64,000 bases of DNA from the NCBI RefSeq assembly GCF_964204645.1, contig NC_134026.1:19362650-19426649 (forward strand), read 5' to 3'. Under the pieces are notes generated by a model. The model had not been told where the DNA came from and made no database searches. It worked only from the letters and a program-made list of their open reading frames with translations. Source of the stretch: Tubulanus polymorphus (lineage: Eukaryota; Nemertea; Palaeonemertea; Tubulaniformes; Tubulanidae). Below, in pieces: positions 10,901-19,767 of this stretch (positions within the stretch are counted from its first letter, which is position 1; each line of letters begins with the position of its first letter). A program made the translations under genes and the position numbers.

Positions 10901-13154
10901 TCTCTACAAACAGTTTCTTAGGCAGAAGATGACTTTATTTGACCATAACTTTCATGTTTGAGATATAATGCTGTATGATGACACTGGCTTGTATTGAGTT
11001 TTATGGACTCGGTGAAATGTGTTTGCTGCCAACTATGAGATATCTTGTAGCTCCAGTTCTTCGTCCATTGTCACTATGAGTTCATTAACTCATTGCAATG
11101 CTGACCCTTCTAATTCAATGTTTGATATTTGTGCTCTGACATTCGTAAGGATGAGCGTTCACTGAAAAGCCAGCTCCATTGAGTTACTTAATCAAGGTCA
11201 TCTCATATCCAAATCTAGATTGTGTTAAACGTGCATGCTGTTTAGAACCCTTCCAACATTTATCAAATGTTTTTGTCTAAGTGTTACCAACATTTTTCAG
11301 CGTATGCTTTTACACGCTTCCTTATTTTCAGGAAGAAGACGCCATGCTCAATGAAATGGAGGTCACTGGACAGGCATTCGAAGATATGCAGGAACAGAAC
11401 GTCAGACTCTTGCAGCAACTTCGAGAAAAAGACGACGCCAACTTTAAACTTATGTCTGAGGTATGTAGAATAGGATATCAGAAATGAATTTCATTCTTTA
11501 CATCCTTACATGCTTGCATATCATCCGTACATAAATTATTTTATATTAAATGTTTTTATCTAGAGAATCAAATTCAATCAGATACACAAGTTATTGCGAG
11601 AAGAAAAAGAAGTTCTCGGCGAACAAGTTGGCACGTTACAGGCGCAGGTCGAAGCTCAGATGCAAGTCGTTCGTCAGCTCGAAGAGAAAGAACGCATTTT
11701 ACAAAATAACTTATCAACAGTTGAAAAGGAACTTAGGTATGTTTTTAAGATGTAGCACGCAGTTGTGAATAAATCTTTGAAGGACGTATCTTGCTGTCAT
11801 CGCCTTTAGCTAATGGCTGTAAGAGGGTTAATCAACACTCGATTAACATTCAGGCAAACCAGTCATAGCAGACAAATTTTACTACTTTCAATTATGAAGT
11901 GCCTGGTTACCTGAATAAATGATTTGAAATTAATACTTTTCAATTAAGAAAAAAAGAACAAAAATTGTATCCAAATTTCAAAAATTCTTGACCCAAATTT
12001 CTGACACTGAACTTAAGTAGGGCACTTTGCAAATTAAGGGGGTTCATTTACTACTCCCGAACCTCCCTCGGCAAAGGCCTGGTCGCTCCATACTTACTCT
12101 CTGGCAACCGGCAAACCATGGTTCCATATCGGCTAAATAATAACGGGGATATTCTTTATCCTCAATGCATACATTATTCAAATCTGAATAATGGCTGTTG
12201 GATCTATGGCTAACTACACATGATGATTTTGCTTACAACAGTTGTAACTGGGTAGAATCAGGGTGTCCGCAAATGAGATACATGTAATCACTTTTGACAA
12301 TGAATCATCGTGGATTTTGAATTATTTTTTCACAGTTTAAGGCAACAAGCATTGGAGATGCATAAACGAAAGTCAATAGAGGGCGGTCAAACAGTAAATG
12401 ATTTACAAATGCATTTAGATAAATATACAGCTCAGTTAAAGGATGCTCAAATGGGTGTGGCAGAAAAGGCTGCTGCTCTAGAAAAAGAGATGTTCAAACA
12501 GAAACGAATGCAGGTACGCTTATGTTTTTACATTAACAGAACAGGTCTGTACACCCGTCCCAAAAAATTGTAAATTGAATTTAAATTTTTAGTTAAAATC
12601 TGTTGGAACATGGCTCTAAGGCCTGATTTAGGTTGGTTTACTTAAGGCCCAATTCAAGTTGGTTTATTTCCTATTCATTGACCTTCATAAAACTATCAAA
12701 ACCGGTCCTGATTTTACACCGGCTTAAACTTTGAAATTTCCTGTTCCATGGAAAGACACCCTCTTATTTTCTTGTATGCTTTGTAGGAAGAAATAGCCAG
12801 TTTGAAAAAGAAACTGGATCGAATGAAAAAGATTGAATTAGCAGGCACTGCCGATGAGGTACTCCTAGAAGAAATAAAGGAATATAAGGTTCGTGAATTT
12901 ATTTTTTAGGTTTCGATTTTCGATTGAAAATGTCCGATGTGAATCATTTCGAATAATTTCTCACTTTTCATTTCCAGGAACAATTGACTTGTCCGTCGTG
13001 TAAAGTGAAGAAGAAGGACGCCATATTGACGAAATGCTTTCACGTATTCTGTCTGGAATGTTTGCGCACGCGTTACGAGACTCGACAGCGAAAATGTCCA
13101 AAGTGCAATGCCGGTTTCGGAGCTAACGATTTTCACAGGGTTTATCTATCCTAA
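1957..13154 (+). CDS. RNF20: RNF20/RNF40 (Bre1) E3 ubiquitin ligase, C-terminal 14 exons
   Basis: Homologue of the E3 ligase that, with a RAD6-type E2, monoubiquitylates histone H2B during transcription in the nucleus. Exons by splice sites and uninterrupted frame: 1957-2150, 5823-6053, 6474-6599, 7105-7278, 7859-7994, 8483-8604, 9189-9487, 9836-9920, 10701-10883, 11332-11460, 11564-11736, 12336-12513, 12787-12888, 12978-13154; phases agree at every junction. They give about 769 residues, almost all coiled coil, ending in a C3HC4 RING. Highly conserved blocks include [14 protein letters not shown] (exon at 9836) and [15 protein letters not shown] (exon at 11332). The vertebrate proteins are about 975-1000 aa, so a few hundred N-terminal residues are missing because of the window edge. 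Pre-duplication invertebrates have one Bre1, so RNF20 and RNF40 cannot be told apart here. The intron at 2151-5822 hosts an antisense GPCR gene. Family assignment is near certain; exon ends are predictions. Confidence 0.95.
2438..2510 (+). repeat. Decayed fragment of repeat family A (head end)
   Basis: Resembles the head of the long repeat at 19768: an inverted CTTGG..CC / GG..TTTGG-type hairpin followed by an ATTGC...TTCA...CCGTCC stretch in the same order. Divergence is visibly high, suggesting an old insertion. Confidence 0.6.
3593..3735 (+). repeat. Tandem duplication of a ~72-bp unit
   Basis: Units at about 3593-3661 and 3664-3735 share the order TCGAATC, GGACACCCC or GGAACACCCC, CCTCTATG, CACCAGGACCACTC and GAATCAGTATCAG, with scattered substitutions. 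Two copies only. Confidence 0.8.
3878..4930 (-). CDS. Class A (rhodopsin-like) peptide-type GPCR, FMRFamide-receptor-like
   Basis: Intronless 350-aa receptor. Seven hydrophobic segments lie near residues 38-62, 72-97, 113-145, 160-182, 225-255, 278-303 and 310-335. TM2 carries LALND (the LAxxD motif), TM3 ends in LERL in place of DRY, and TM7 has [10 protein letters not shown], the NFxxY variant of NPxxY common in protostome FMRFamide-receptor-like proteins. The N-terminus is short with N-glycosylation sequons (NVS, NYS) and no obvious signal peptide, typical of small-peptide receptors. The extracellular loop 2 cysteine (in LNCPDYW) is present, but the position 25 residues before the ERL arginine is Ile, so the usual TM3 cysteine partner is missing. 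It lies antisense inside an intron of the RNF20 gene, so transcription would be convergent with the host. Ligand unknown. The ATG at 4928-4930 is the first in frame; a second Met follows two codons later. Confidence 0.85.
   Translation of the reverse strand: MKMFDNVSSTTMSGPTFQLNRCQRILTRPANYSFKFSVLIYLGCYLPASVLGITFNAFTLLVLKQFKSDVYFLIKILALNDLLFMIATFVLYPLRTAYIYTVLGDILFRENEWNFGWIFISISLPFFYIFQMTRNWCTVLLSLERLIIVLFPMKSRKIPKKLISKYAMLFILALGFGGHFCQFLPQKHLEFLNCPDYWPYITWRTTPIRYAGINIGYWLFDVSEQNFFLYLTVTFPLCLLIFINLILILATFYRRVTRRSKLGITDESSRREMRVLRMVLSVVLLFIVCEGFGFVDRLPYFVSIKTTVGFRQIALAFSIIDSSVNFIIYCVTNDKFRKSSVDILGKACSF
9189..9487 (+). CDS. RNF20: RNF20 variable charged exon with SUMO-consensus cluster
   Basis: This exon encodes a 99-codon linker between the conserved coiled-coil blocks. 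It is rich in Lys, Glu and Arg and holds four psi-K-x-E motifs within 33 residues: VKSE (9231-9242), VKTE (9261-9272), IKKE followed by Pro (9285-9296) and VKLE followed by Pro-Glu (9312-9323). The second half has alternating Arg/Lys-Glu repeats, like the REKER-type stretch of vertebrate RNF20. The donor is GTAAGC at 9488. The in-frame TAA just past the donor belongs to the intron. Confidence 0.85.
12978..13154 (+). CDS. RNF20: RNF20 terminal exon with C3HC4 RING finger
   Basis: Residues from TCPSCKV to KCPKCN give C-x2-C, C-x-H-x3-C-x2-C and C-x2-C, a complete C3HC4 zinc-binding set. The tail [11 protein letters not shown] then the TAA at 13152-13154 matches the length at which Bre1-family proteins end. 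All metal ligands are present, so the ligase should be catalytically competent. Confidence 0.95.
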   Translation, partial: EQLTCPSCKVKKKDAILTKCFHVFCLECLRTRYETRQRKCPKCNAGFGANDFHRVYLS

Positions 13155-13727
13155 AAGAGAGGGAGAGGAAGGCGGCGATGGTCAAAACCAACATTCCGCA
13201 CGAATTCAAATTCGTTTTTAGGGTGAATTTGAATTGGTCGGGTATATGTACTGAGCTTGAGAATGGATGCGGTAGTAGAAATGAATTTGTGTTCGAAAAT
13301 CCAGCATCATGGCTGTAGATACCTGTTCGGTAGTATTACATCGTCATATTGGCATCGATGTTCATTCCAAATCAAGCGATGTTCATTTTATGATTTTGAA
13401 TGTATTAAGTGGCATTGCACTCTCTGTGCTGGGTTGAACCAAATTTATATTGTATATTATGGATCCGATTTGCAAAATCTGCAAATGTCTTCAGTGATAC
13501 ACGAAAACTAAGTGTTGATTGATGTTACAACAGTTATCATAAGTTCGATGTGTTCTGTTGTTAAGTGTATGCGTTTAGAGATACCCATCACATTGTTTTT
13601 GTGATTAATTAGATGTTCCAGGGACCTCCCTGGTTGGTCGAAGTGTAGCATATAGTTCTGGGAAAAGGAAGAAAGAAGTTATTTCCCTACATAAAACTGT
13701 AGCGAGGAGTAATTGAAAATTATCCAA

Positions 13728-13753
13728 AATAAAAGAAATTTTTATGAAATAAA
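13728..13753 (+). terminator. Polyadenylation signals of the RNF20 gene
   Basis: Two AATAAA hexamers, at 13728-13733 and 13748-13753, lie 574 and 594 bases past the stop codon. They are followed by a T-rich stretch that could act as the downstream element. Site usage is inferred. Confidence 0.6.
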
Positions 13754-13942
13754 TAATCTAGTCTGTTATTATTTGATTTATTATACCATATATACCCCGG
13801 TACGTTTACACTATAGTCGACTTTGCATCACTCTGATCTTTTAGTCTGATTTCATGTGAGGTTGACCCACAATTAGTCAATTTGAGGTAGGAATTTTTTG
13901 GACAAATGGCACTGTGGACCAAATAGGATAAAAATTAACAAC

Positions 13943-13975
13943 ATTTCGAACTCTCACTTGAGATCATCGTCACGA
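13943..13975 (-). repeat. Hammerhead-like hairpin, degenerate copy
   Basis: Read on the - strand: TGACGA, then a hairpin with TCTC/GAGA arms around AAGT, then TTCGAAAT. This is the order of the core of the Penelope-type hammerhead motif, but the first base of the CUGANGA box is changed. Compare the better copy at 46921-46960. Confidence 0.4.
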
Positions 13976-13992
13976 CGTTCAACCGACAGGGC

Positions 13993-14080
13993 CTCGTATC
14001 AGAGTTGTAGATTAATGTAAAAATGATAATGTATCAATCCAAAGTGTATATATATATATATGTGTGTGTGCGTGCGTATG

Positions 14081-14150
<70 letters not shown>

Positions 14151-14254
14151 GTGAACCCCGGGTGCCTTATTCAAACTAATATTGTTTAAAAATTAAGGAA
14201 CATTAAAAATTTAATAGATTATTGTTCTTACAGTACCTACAACTCTGATACGAG
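13993..14254. repeat. 18-bp perfect inverted repeat flanking the TA microsatellite
   Basis: CTCGTATCAGAGTTGTAG at 13993-14010 is exactly reverse-complemented at 14237-14254. The arms bracket the TA tract and the left arm of the 68-bp fold-back, so the locus contains two interleaved inverted repeats. Confidence 0.85.
14047..14147. repeat. Compound (TA)n/(TG)n microsatellite
   Basis: About 100 bases of alternating TA interrupted by TG, CG and TATG units near 14061-14085. The pure TA tract runs from about 14086 to 14147. It abuts the left arm of the fold-back at 14146. Confidence 0.95.
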
Positions 14255-14423
14255 CCCTTGGGGTTCCCGATGCAACTTAATTACCATTTATCCTTAATTA
14301 GTTTACAACCCTTTGAAAAATTAAAATCGAATTTTATCTGTCAAGAATTTATGGATAAATTTTTAATGTTCCTTAATTTTTAAACAATATTAGTTTGAAT
14401 AAGGCACCCGGGGTTCACTTCAT
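14146..14423. mobile_element. Fold-back element with perfect 68-bp arms
   Basis: Left arm 14146-14213 and right arm 14356-14423 are exact reverse complements over 68 bases by inspection; the spacer is 142 bases. Arms begin ATGAAGTGAACCCCGGGTGC. No ORF is inside. Perfect arms in otherwise drifting DNA suggest a recent origin or ongoing arm homogenisation. Confidence 0.85.
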
Positions 14424-14444
14424 TACGCGCGAAAAACTGAATTA

Positions 14445-14506
14445 ATCGGGATTCGAACCCAATTGACATTGATAATTAGCTGCTGGTGTGTCGCTAGGTG
14501 GTACCC
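14445..14506 (-). repeat. tRNA-like (SINE head) sequence
   Basis: On the - strand GGGTTCGAATCCC matches the tRNA T-arm/B-box consensus, preceded at about tRNA spacing by a D-arm-like stretch. It does not fold into a full cloverleaf with a recognisable anticodon by eye, so it is more likely the head of a tRNA-derived SINE than a tRNA gene. Confidence 0.45.
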
Positions 14507-15152
14507 TGCAACATTTCGGAGCTCTCAATTCAAAAATCTATATGCGAAAAAAAATGTAGAGATCGTTAGTTATTGAACATCACCCAATGAACTAAATCCG
14601 ACATCTTACATAGGTAATCATTCCTCTAGTGTATCCTAAAAAACTAAATATGCCTGGTAAATGTTATGTGCTGAGCTACTACCTACCAACCAGCAGAAGA
14701 ACTTTTTCTGCTCAAGAGCCAAGAGGTCACTCAATTCAATAAAAACTTTATTGATCTGTTGTTACACAACAACATCAGACCTACAGCAAAAAAGTGAACA
14801 AACTACAGAATCACTGATTATTCTGTGCAAGAAAAAATTGTAGAAAGAGATGTGCGATAATTCATACCCCAAATCTTCCGTCCAAAGATGGATTTCCGAC
14901 CTGTTAGTATTTTAGTTTCACTTCCATCATTCTTGAGAATAGTGTAAATCCTGGTCACAAAGTTCTGAGATCGGTAGATCACAGCTTTCGTAAAAGCGCT
15001 GCGAACCGTAAAAGCGTTCATTATAAGTAAGTGTTTTCCCGATCTCCATTCCAGAAGACAGTACAAATTGAATCAATAATTGTATATATTTTATCGTAAA
15101 CATTGTATTGATTGTACGTGTAACATTGAAAAAGCCGATTGCGGAAGCAGAA

Positions 15153-15642
15153 CCATCCTCCCACGGCAGGGATTCGAACCGGCTTCAGTAGCTCAGTGAG
15201 ATAAGGCGTGATGCTGTTGCATCCCTTATCAGTGCTGAAGGACAAGTGAGGTTAAATGAATATTCCAATAGGGTTAGTGTCGGGAAAACAATATCCGAGT
15301 GACGTAAAGCCAAAACAAACAAACCTGATGGCATCACTACACTCAGCCACGGCACGAACCTCTGCCACACTAGACCGGGTGCGCAGGTACATGCGCAGCT
15401 TTGCTGCACGAAATCTTGCGGCACCAATCAGATGGCTCGTATAATTGCTGAGGTAAATTTCACGGGAGATCTATAAGTGGGAAAACGGAAAACCCGGGCC
15501 AAAATAAAACAGGATTTTTGATTGGCTGATAATGACCTCATCTAAGCTGCGCGTGTAGCTAGCGCTCGGTCTAGTGTGGTAGGGTTTCATACCATGGCAA
15601 TCTCAATGCCATCAGTTATGAATCCCTGCCGGGGAGGATGAT
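15153..15642. mobile_element. MITE family B, copy 1
   Basis: Terminal inverted repeats: CCATCCTCCCACGGCAGGGA at 15153, and the reverse complement of CATCCTCCCCGGCAGGGATT at the right end. A second inverted pair inside includes CCACACTAGACCG and its complement. A related copy lies at 23213-23547. The termini resemble a tRNA T-arm (TTCGAATCCCTGCCG on the other strand). It is interrupted by a SINE at 15181-15325. No coding capacity. Confidence 0.75.
15181..15325 (+). mobile_element. tRNA-derived SINE inserted in the MITE
   Basis: This 145-base segment is missing from the sister MITE copy, where the flanking sequence reads straight through AACCTGATGG. It begins with a tRNA D-arm-like stretch (AGTAGCTCAGTGAGATAAGG), and ends with GACGTAAAGCC and an A/C-rich tail, the usual 3' end of invertebrate tRNA SINEs. 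AACC flanks both ends (15177-15180 and 15322-15325), possibly a short target duplication. Confidence 0.7.
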
Positions 15643-15984
15643 GCAGAACCGGCCCGTGTATCTGACGTCTGGGCGAGGCCCGGCCGGGTTGAAGACTTGT
15701 GGGTGTGTCTGGGACTGTGACCGTGTTTCAGATGCTACTGGTGCAATTCAATTCAATAGTTGATTTTGTGGCTCAACTTACGGAGATTGAGTCAATTCGA
15801 GGGGAGGAGGGTGATGGTGATATGGATTTCATGTGGGCATAGGTGGACAGGGTTCAAACATCCATATTGTGTGTGGACATCTTTTATGGACCTAATCATC
15901 CGGGTAGGAGTTGACCTGCTATATCGATGATTGTTGTCGTACAGATATTTACTATACTGCTCTATCAATTTTCAGAATCTAGGG

Positions 15985-18141
15985 ATGGATGATTCGATAG
16001 ATTCGCAGCTGATATCGTTCTCTACGGTCGACGAAGAAAAAGAATCTGATGTTGCGAGAAAAAAGCGTCGGCGCTCGCAGCTTTATGTGAATAATGAAAA
16101 TGAGTTTGGTGTTGTCAGTCCTGGTTCCCGACGACTCGAAAATACAGACGAACCTTCATCGTCGTCGCCAACAGAAGAGAAGCTGCAAGACAGTTTTACC
16201 AATATCGTTCTTCCATTCGACGAACCAGATGATGCAATATCTATCGTTGGTGAAAAAAATCATAAACCGAAACGAAAACCGAGGCAGTCAGCCGATCGAT
16301 TTATCATTAATGCTGCCGGCGGTCTGCTGGAGGACGACGGCAACGCGATAGATGCCGACGAAATCCCCGGCATTCGTCGTTCTACGCGATTAAGGCGTAA
16401 ATCGATCACGTTGTTTCGCAATCAGAAAAAGTTGCAGATGATCGAAGAGGCGGCGACGCGACGCAAAAACGATCGGTATCCGATTCGCGCGATATCGCCT
16501 ACGAAAGAGCGAAGCGACGAACGGAATGTTGAATTTTTCGGGGAAATAATCGCTATGTGCTCCGTTTCGCCGAGTGTTACCGAGTGTTACGACGTAGTTG
16601 CTTCTGAATCTGCGTCACCCGGCCATGACGGCGGTCTTCCCGATCCAGCGGCGAATCTAGACCTTGTTAAGTTATCAAACGACGTTCAATTATCAGAAAA
16701 CGATGTTTCGGAATCTAAAAGTGTCTCGAAACGAAAAAGAGGCGTTGCTTGTCGAAAAATGGCACCTGCGATCGGAGGTGTCGATAGCGATGTTATCGTT
16801 GAAGAGACCTGTAACAGCGATATTCCTGTTTCATCGGAACAAACGTTGGTAGAAACAGAAAGGCCCGTCAGGAGAACTAGAACTCGACTAAATATCGATA
16901 CTCAGAATCGGACTGTTAGCGAGGGTAAACCTACCAGGCGCAGATTTGGCAACAATAACCAGAAGAATGTCGAAGACTCGACGTCGACGAAAACTGATTC
17001 GCCGCGGAAAAAACGGAAAACGAAAAAATCTGAATCGCCCCAACTGAATTTAGAAGAATATTACACGAATAAAAACTATAAGAAACCGGATGAGAAATCG
17101 TGGGAAACGATCTACGAGGAATCGCCAACGACGACGAGCGCGGCAAATCAGTCGGGTCATACGGGTAAGAACGCAACGCGCGTCGGAATCGGGAAGAAAC
17201 GATTGAAACGTTACATCCTATTCGACGAGGGTCTCGTTGCCAAGTATAAACAGCGGTTTTTGAAAGCGCGTAAACGTGGTCGCAAACGTTTGACCGGCAA
17301 ACGCGAGCAGTTGATCGAACGGTTGCTCGACGAGAAATTGGACAATTTAGCGCGCAGCTTGGCGAGTAGTGCGGGTGATGGCGACGGTGTCGATACCGCG
17401 GCGCTGTCTCCGGTATCGCGTTGTACGAAAGTTTTGGATTCGACGGACAATGATCGCGTTTCATTGAGCAGTGATATGTCAGCGGTTACGACGTCTCCTC
17501 ACCGGAAGAGTATACAGTCAACTTCGGACTGTAACAACAAACTTGCTTTCGGTGAGAAAATAAGTGAAACTGAAAACGTTAACGATCGTGTCGTAACCGA
17601 TGTCGTAACGGAACAAGATTCATTCGGATGCGCGCAAAATAATGATAATTTTTCTGTCGAAAATGCGTTTTCGTGTGAACATGGCGTAGAAACAGAATTC
17701 AGTGCAATAATCAAGCCAAAAATTCTTCGCGGTGATGTGGTTTCGGAGAAAGTAAAGCCTACCCCTCGAGAAGAGGTCGAGAATGTATCTGCGCTTTCCG
17801 ACGAGGCAGAAAATGTGTTCGCGTCAGTGCGGAATTCATGCGGAGACGCCGCGAAGAATGCACCTGCGTTGTCGCAAATAACAGCTGCCGCGACGAATAT
17901 ACCTCATGATAGTCAACAAGGATGTGTCTGGTCTCATAGGTTCGATGATTCGATTTGCAGTCAGTCCGACGACGTTCCACTACACGATTCTATCGATTCC
18001 GAAAAAATGAATTCGGAAATATCCGAAAATATACAAGAATCGCGAACAACTGTCGACTCGAGACGGAGAGTGTCGGATTCCGATCTGCTCAATACAGCTC
18101 TGCTAGATTCTAACGACAGTGGTGATTGCGCTATTGCATAG
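15985..18141 (+). CDS. Tantalus-like (PRR14/PRR14L-type) nuclear protein
   Basis: Single large coding exon of 718 codons. A splice acceptor (TTTTCAG) ends at 15975, and the ATG at 15985 is the first in the exon, so the 5' exon is non-coding or nearly so. The protein is mostly low-complexity, Ser/Glu/Asp- and Lys/Arg-rich, with basic clusters KKRRR (about residue 25), RRSTRLRRK (about 132) and RKKRKTKK (about 339) that could be nuclear signals. The recognisable part is near residues 352-425: NLEEYYTNKNYKKPDEKSWE, then TIYEE, then KKRLKRYILFDE. This matches my knowledge of the Tantalus-like domain (NKN...ETIxEE...KR...F), found in Drosophila tantalus, which binds the Polycomb/Trithorax factor Asx, and in vertebrate PRR14/PRR14L, where PRR14 tethers heterochromatin to the lamina. 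Function beyond that is inference. Confidence 0.68.
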   Translation: MDDSIDSQLISFSTVDEEKESDVARKKRRRSQLYVNNENEFGVVSPGSRRLENTDEPSSSSPTEEKLQDSFTNIVLPFDEPDDAISIVGEKNHKPKRKPRQSADRFIINAAGGLLEDDGNAIDADEIPGIRRSTRLRRKSITLFRNQKKLQMIEEAATRRKNDRYPIRAISPTKERSDERNVEFFGEIIAMCSVSPSVTECYDVVASESASPGHDGGLPDPAANLDLVKLSNDVQLSENDVSESKSVSKRKRGVACRKMAPAIGGVDSDVIVEETCNSDIPVSSEQTLVETERPVRRTRTRLNIDTQNRTVSEGKPTRRRFGNNNQKNVEDSTSTKTDSPRKKRKTKKSESPQLNLEEYYTNKNYKKPDEKSWETIYEESPTTTSAANQSGHTGKNATRVGIGKKRLKRYILFDEGLVAKYKQRFLKARKRGRKRLTGKREQLIERLLDEKLDNLARSLASSAGDGDGVDTAALSPVSRCTKVLDSTDNDRVSLSSDMSAVTTSPHRKSIQSTSDCNNKLAFGEKISETENVNDRVVTDVVTEQDSFGCAQNNDNFSVENAFSCEHGVETEFSAIIKPKILRGDVVSEKVKPTPREEVENVSALSDEAENVFASVRNSCGDAAKNAPALSQITAAATNIPHDSQQGCVWSHRFDDSICSQSDDVPLHDSIDSEKMNSEISENIQESRTTVDSRRRVSDSDLLNTALLDSNDSGDCAIA

Positions 18142-18194
18142 AAGACGCTTATTTCAGATCTTGTTTATTAATCTTTAGCTCGCTCTTAAGACTA

Positions 18195-18440
18195 GGTCAA
18201 ATAGACCCCCGAGATGGCTGTGCTGTTAACTTTTCATGTCCAAAAAGGTCATATTTGGTCTGAAATTCAGAGGACTGTGGCGTCTGAATGATAAGCGTTT
18301 TTTCATTGAAATTTTTGATGCGTATACTTTGGCAAGGGATTTTATCATATCCAGGCAGACAGGTTTTTGATCACTTAATTTTCACACTATTGGCGACCAT
18401 CTTAGTATGATCAGTCCTCATTGGAATAGGGATTTTAAGG
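18195..18440 (+). repeat. Diverged fragment of repeat family A
   Basis: Shares the order GAGATGGC, CCAAAAA, ATTGGCGACCATCTT, GTATGATCAGT and CTCATT with the full copy at 20110-20340. It lies directly downstream of the Tantalus-like stop and is therefore probably in its 3'UTR. Confidence 0.55.
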
Positions 18441-19767
18441 AGAATACCAACTAACAGGAATTGCGATAGCTCAGTTTGTTGTTGTCGCCACCCTTGTTAA
18501 ATATTGAACTAGGCCTATATACAAGTTGTCTTCCATGACTACGATCCTGTGCAAATCTAGTTGGTTTATCGGCCACATTAGCAAATCCAAGATGGAAAAA
18601 ATTTTTTATTTCTATAAATCTTAAACGTCAGGCAAAAAACATTTTGCCTTGTTTCTCATTTCAGCTGAGCTTAAAGATTGACCGGCTGGCCACCTATCTA
18701 TCCATCCTGTATATAACTTCTTTTATAATCATGATCAAGCTCACAATAACAGACCTTGCAGCTATAGAAATAAACTGATTACAAATTGCAGTGTACGAAA
18801 GTGGCCTGGCCGATTAGGAGACACAAGGTATCATTTTTTTAGCCTAAAAACCTGGAAAATGTACCCCAGAGTTTTCTGTTATTACTTACATGAGGTATGG
18901 AGTGTATTGAATTTGTTTAGATGATGAATGCGGTAATCTCACTGGATCATCGATGAAATTTCGACTCGATTTCCACAGTTCTCGGTCAAGTTTGCCAGAG
19001 AGTTGAATTAGTTTATTTCAATGCTTTTTAGCCCGCTTGGGACTTTAGTCCCAGCGTACGTATTAGGAAAGGGGATCATTATACGCAATGATAGAATTCT
19101 GACATCTTTTCTGACGTCTGTCTGGTAGGGGCAGCAGATATTTTATGAGGGGTGGCTGATTTTCAGAGGGGTGGATGTAAAAATGAAAGGGGTGGTCACC
19201 TCTCTAAAACCTGGTGTGGAGAACACTGCCTAGTGATAATTATAATGAAATTTACAAAATATATGAATTGTCGATAGTTGTTATAAAAGTACACAGTCAG
19301 TTAAGAATAACGATTATCATTTTAAATGAGTGTAATTTGTTCAAAGTTAAACTGTACAATCGTAATTTAATTGATTTTGATAAAATATGCCTATTGTATT
19401 CATTCATTTCGTAACATTCAATGTAATTTTTATTGAAAATTGTCTTTTATAAATTACACCCATTCTCAATTGGGCGAAAATACAATGACTTCAATAAAAA
19501 GAAAAAAATTGATTCTAAGCATTTTTTCAAGTATGTAGTCCAGATCGTTGCTTCTGAACAGTAAATTTAATCAATACTGATTGATAATCAGTTATCAGTG
19601 ATTTCATCCAACATTGTAATCAATGGTTGTCATTTGTTGATCGATATGTTGGGGTTGCATTGGGTTTAGGTTTTGGATAGTATTTTATTATATAGTTCAT
19701 GCTTTTGAAATGGTATTAATAAAGAGATTTAAATGTTATGTAATTGCTAATTATTTTTTCCCTTTTT

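Larger units (their letters stand above)
13155..15975. other. RNF20 3'UTR and repeat-rich intergenic stretch
   Basis: After the 3'UTR and poly(A) signals this interval is filled by the hammerhead-like hairpin (13943-13975), the TA microsatellite with its fold-back, a tRNA-like sequence (14445-14506) and a MITE with a nested SINE (15153-15642). No coding exon is visible. The untranslated start of the next gene must lie somewhere before the splice acceptor at 15974-15975. Confidence 0.6.

Noticed and set aside
14445-14506. Possible tRNA gene
   Set aside because: T-arm is good but no full cloverleaf, anticodon stem or acceptor pairing could be made by eye; kept only as a tRNA-like repeat.
16931-17464. 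177-codon - strand frame opposite the Tantalus-like exon
   Set aside because: Arises from reading the complement of a Ser/Arg/Lys-rich coding exon; the + strand has the recognisable domain, splice acceptor and much longer frame.
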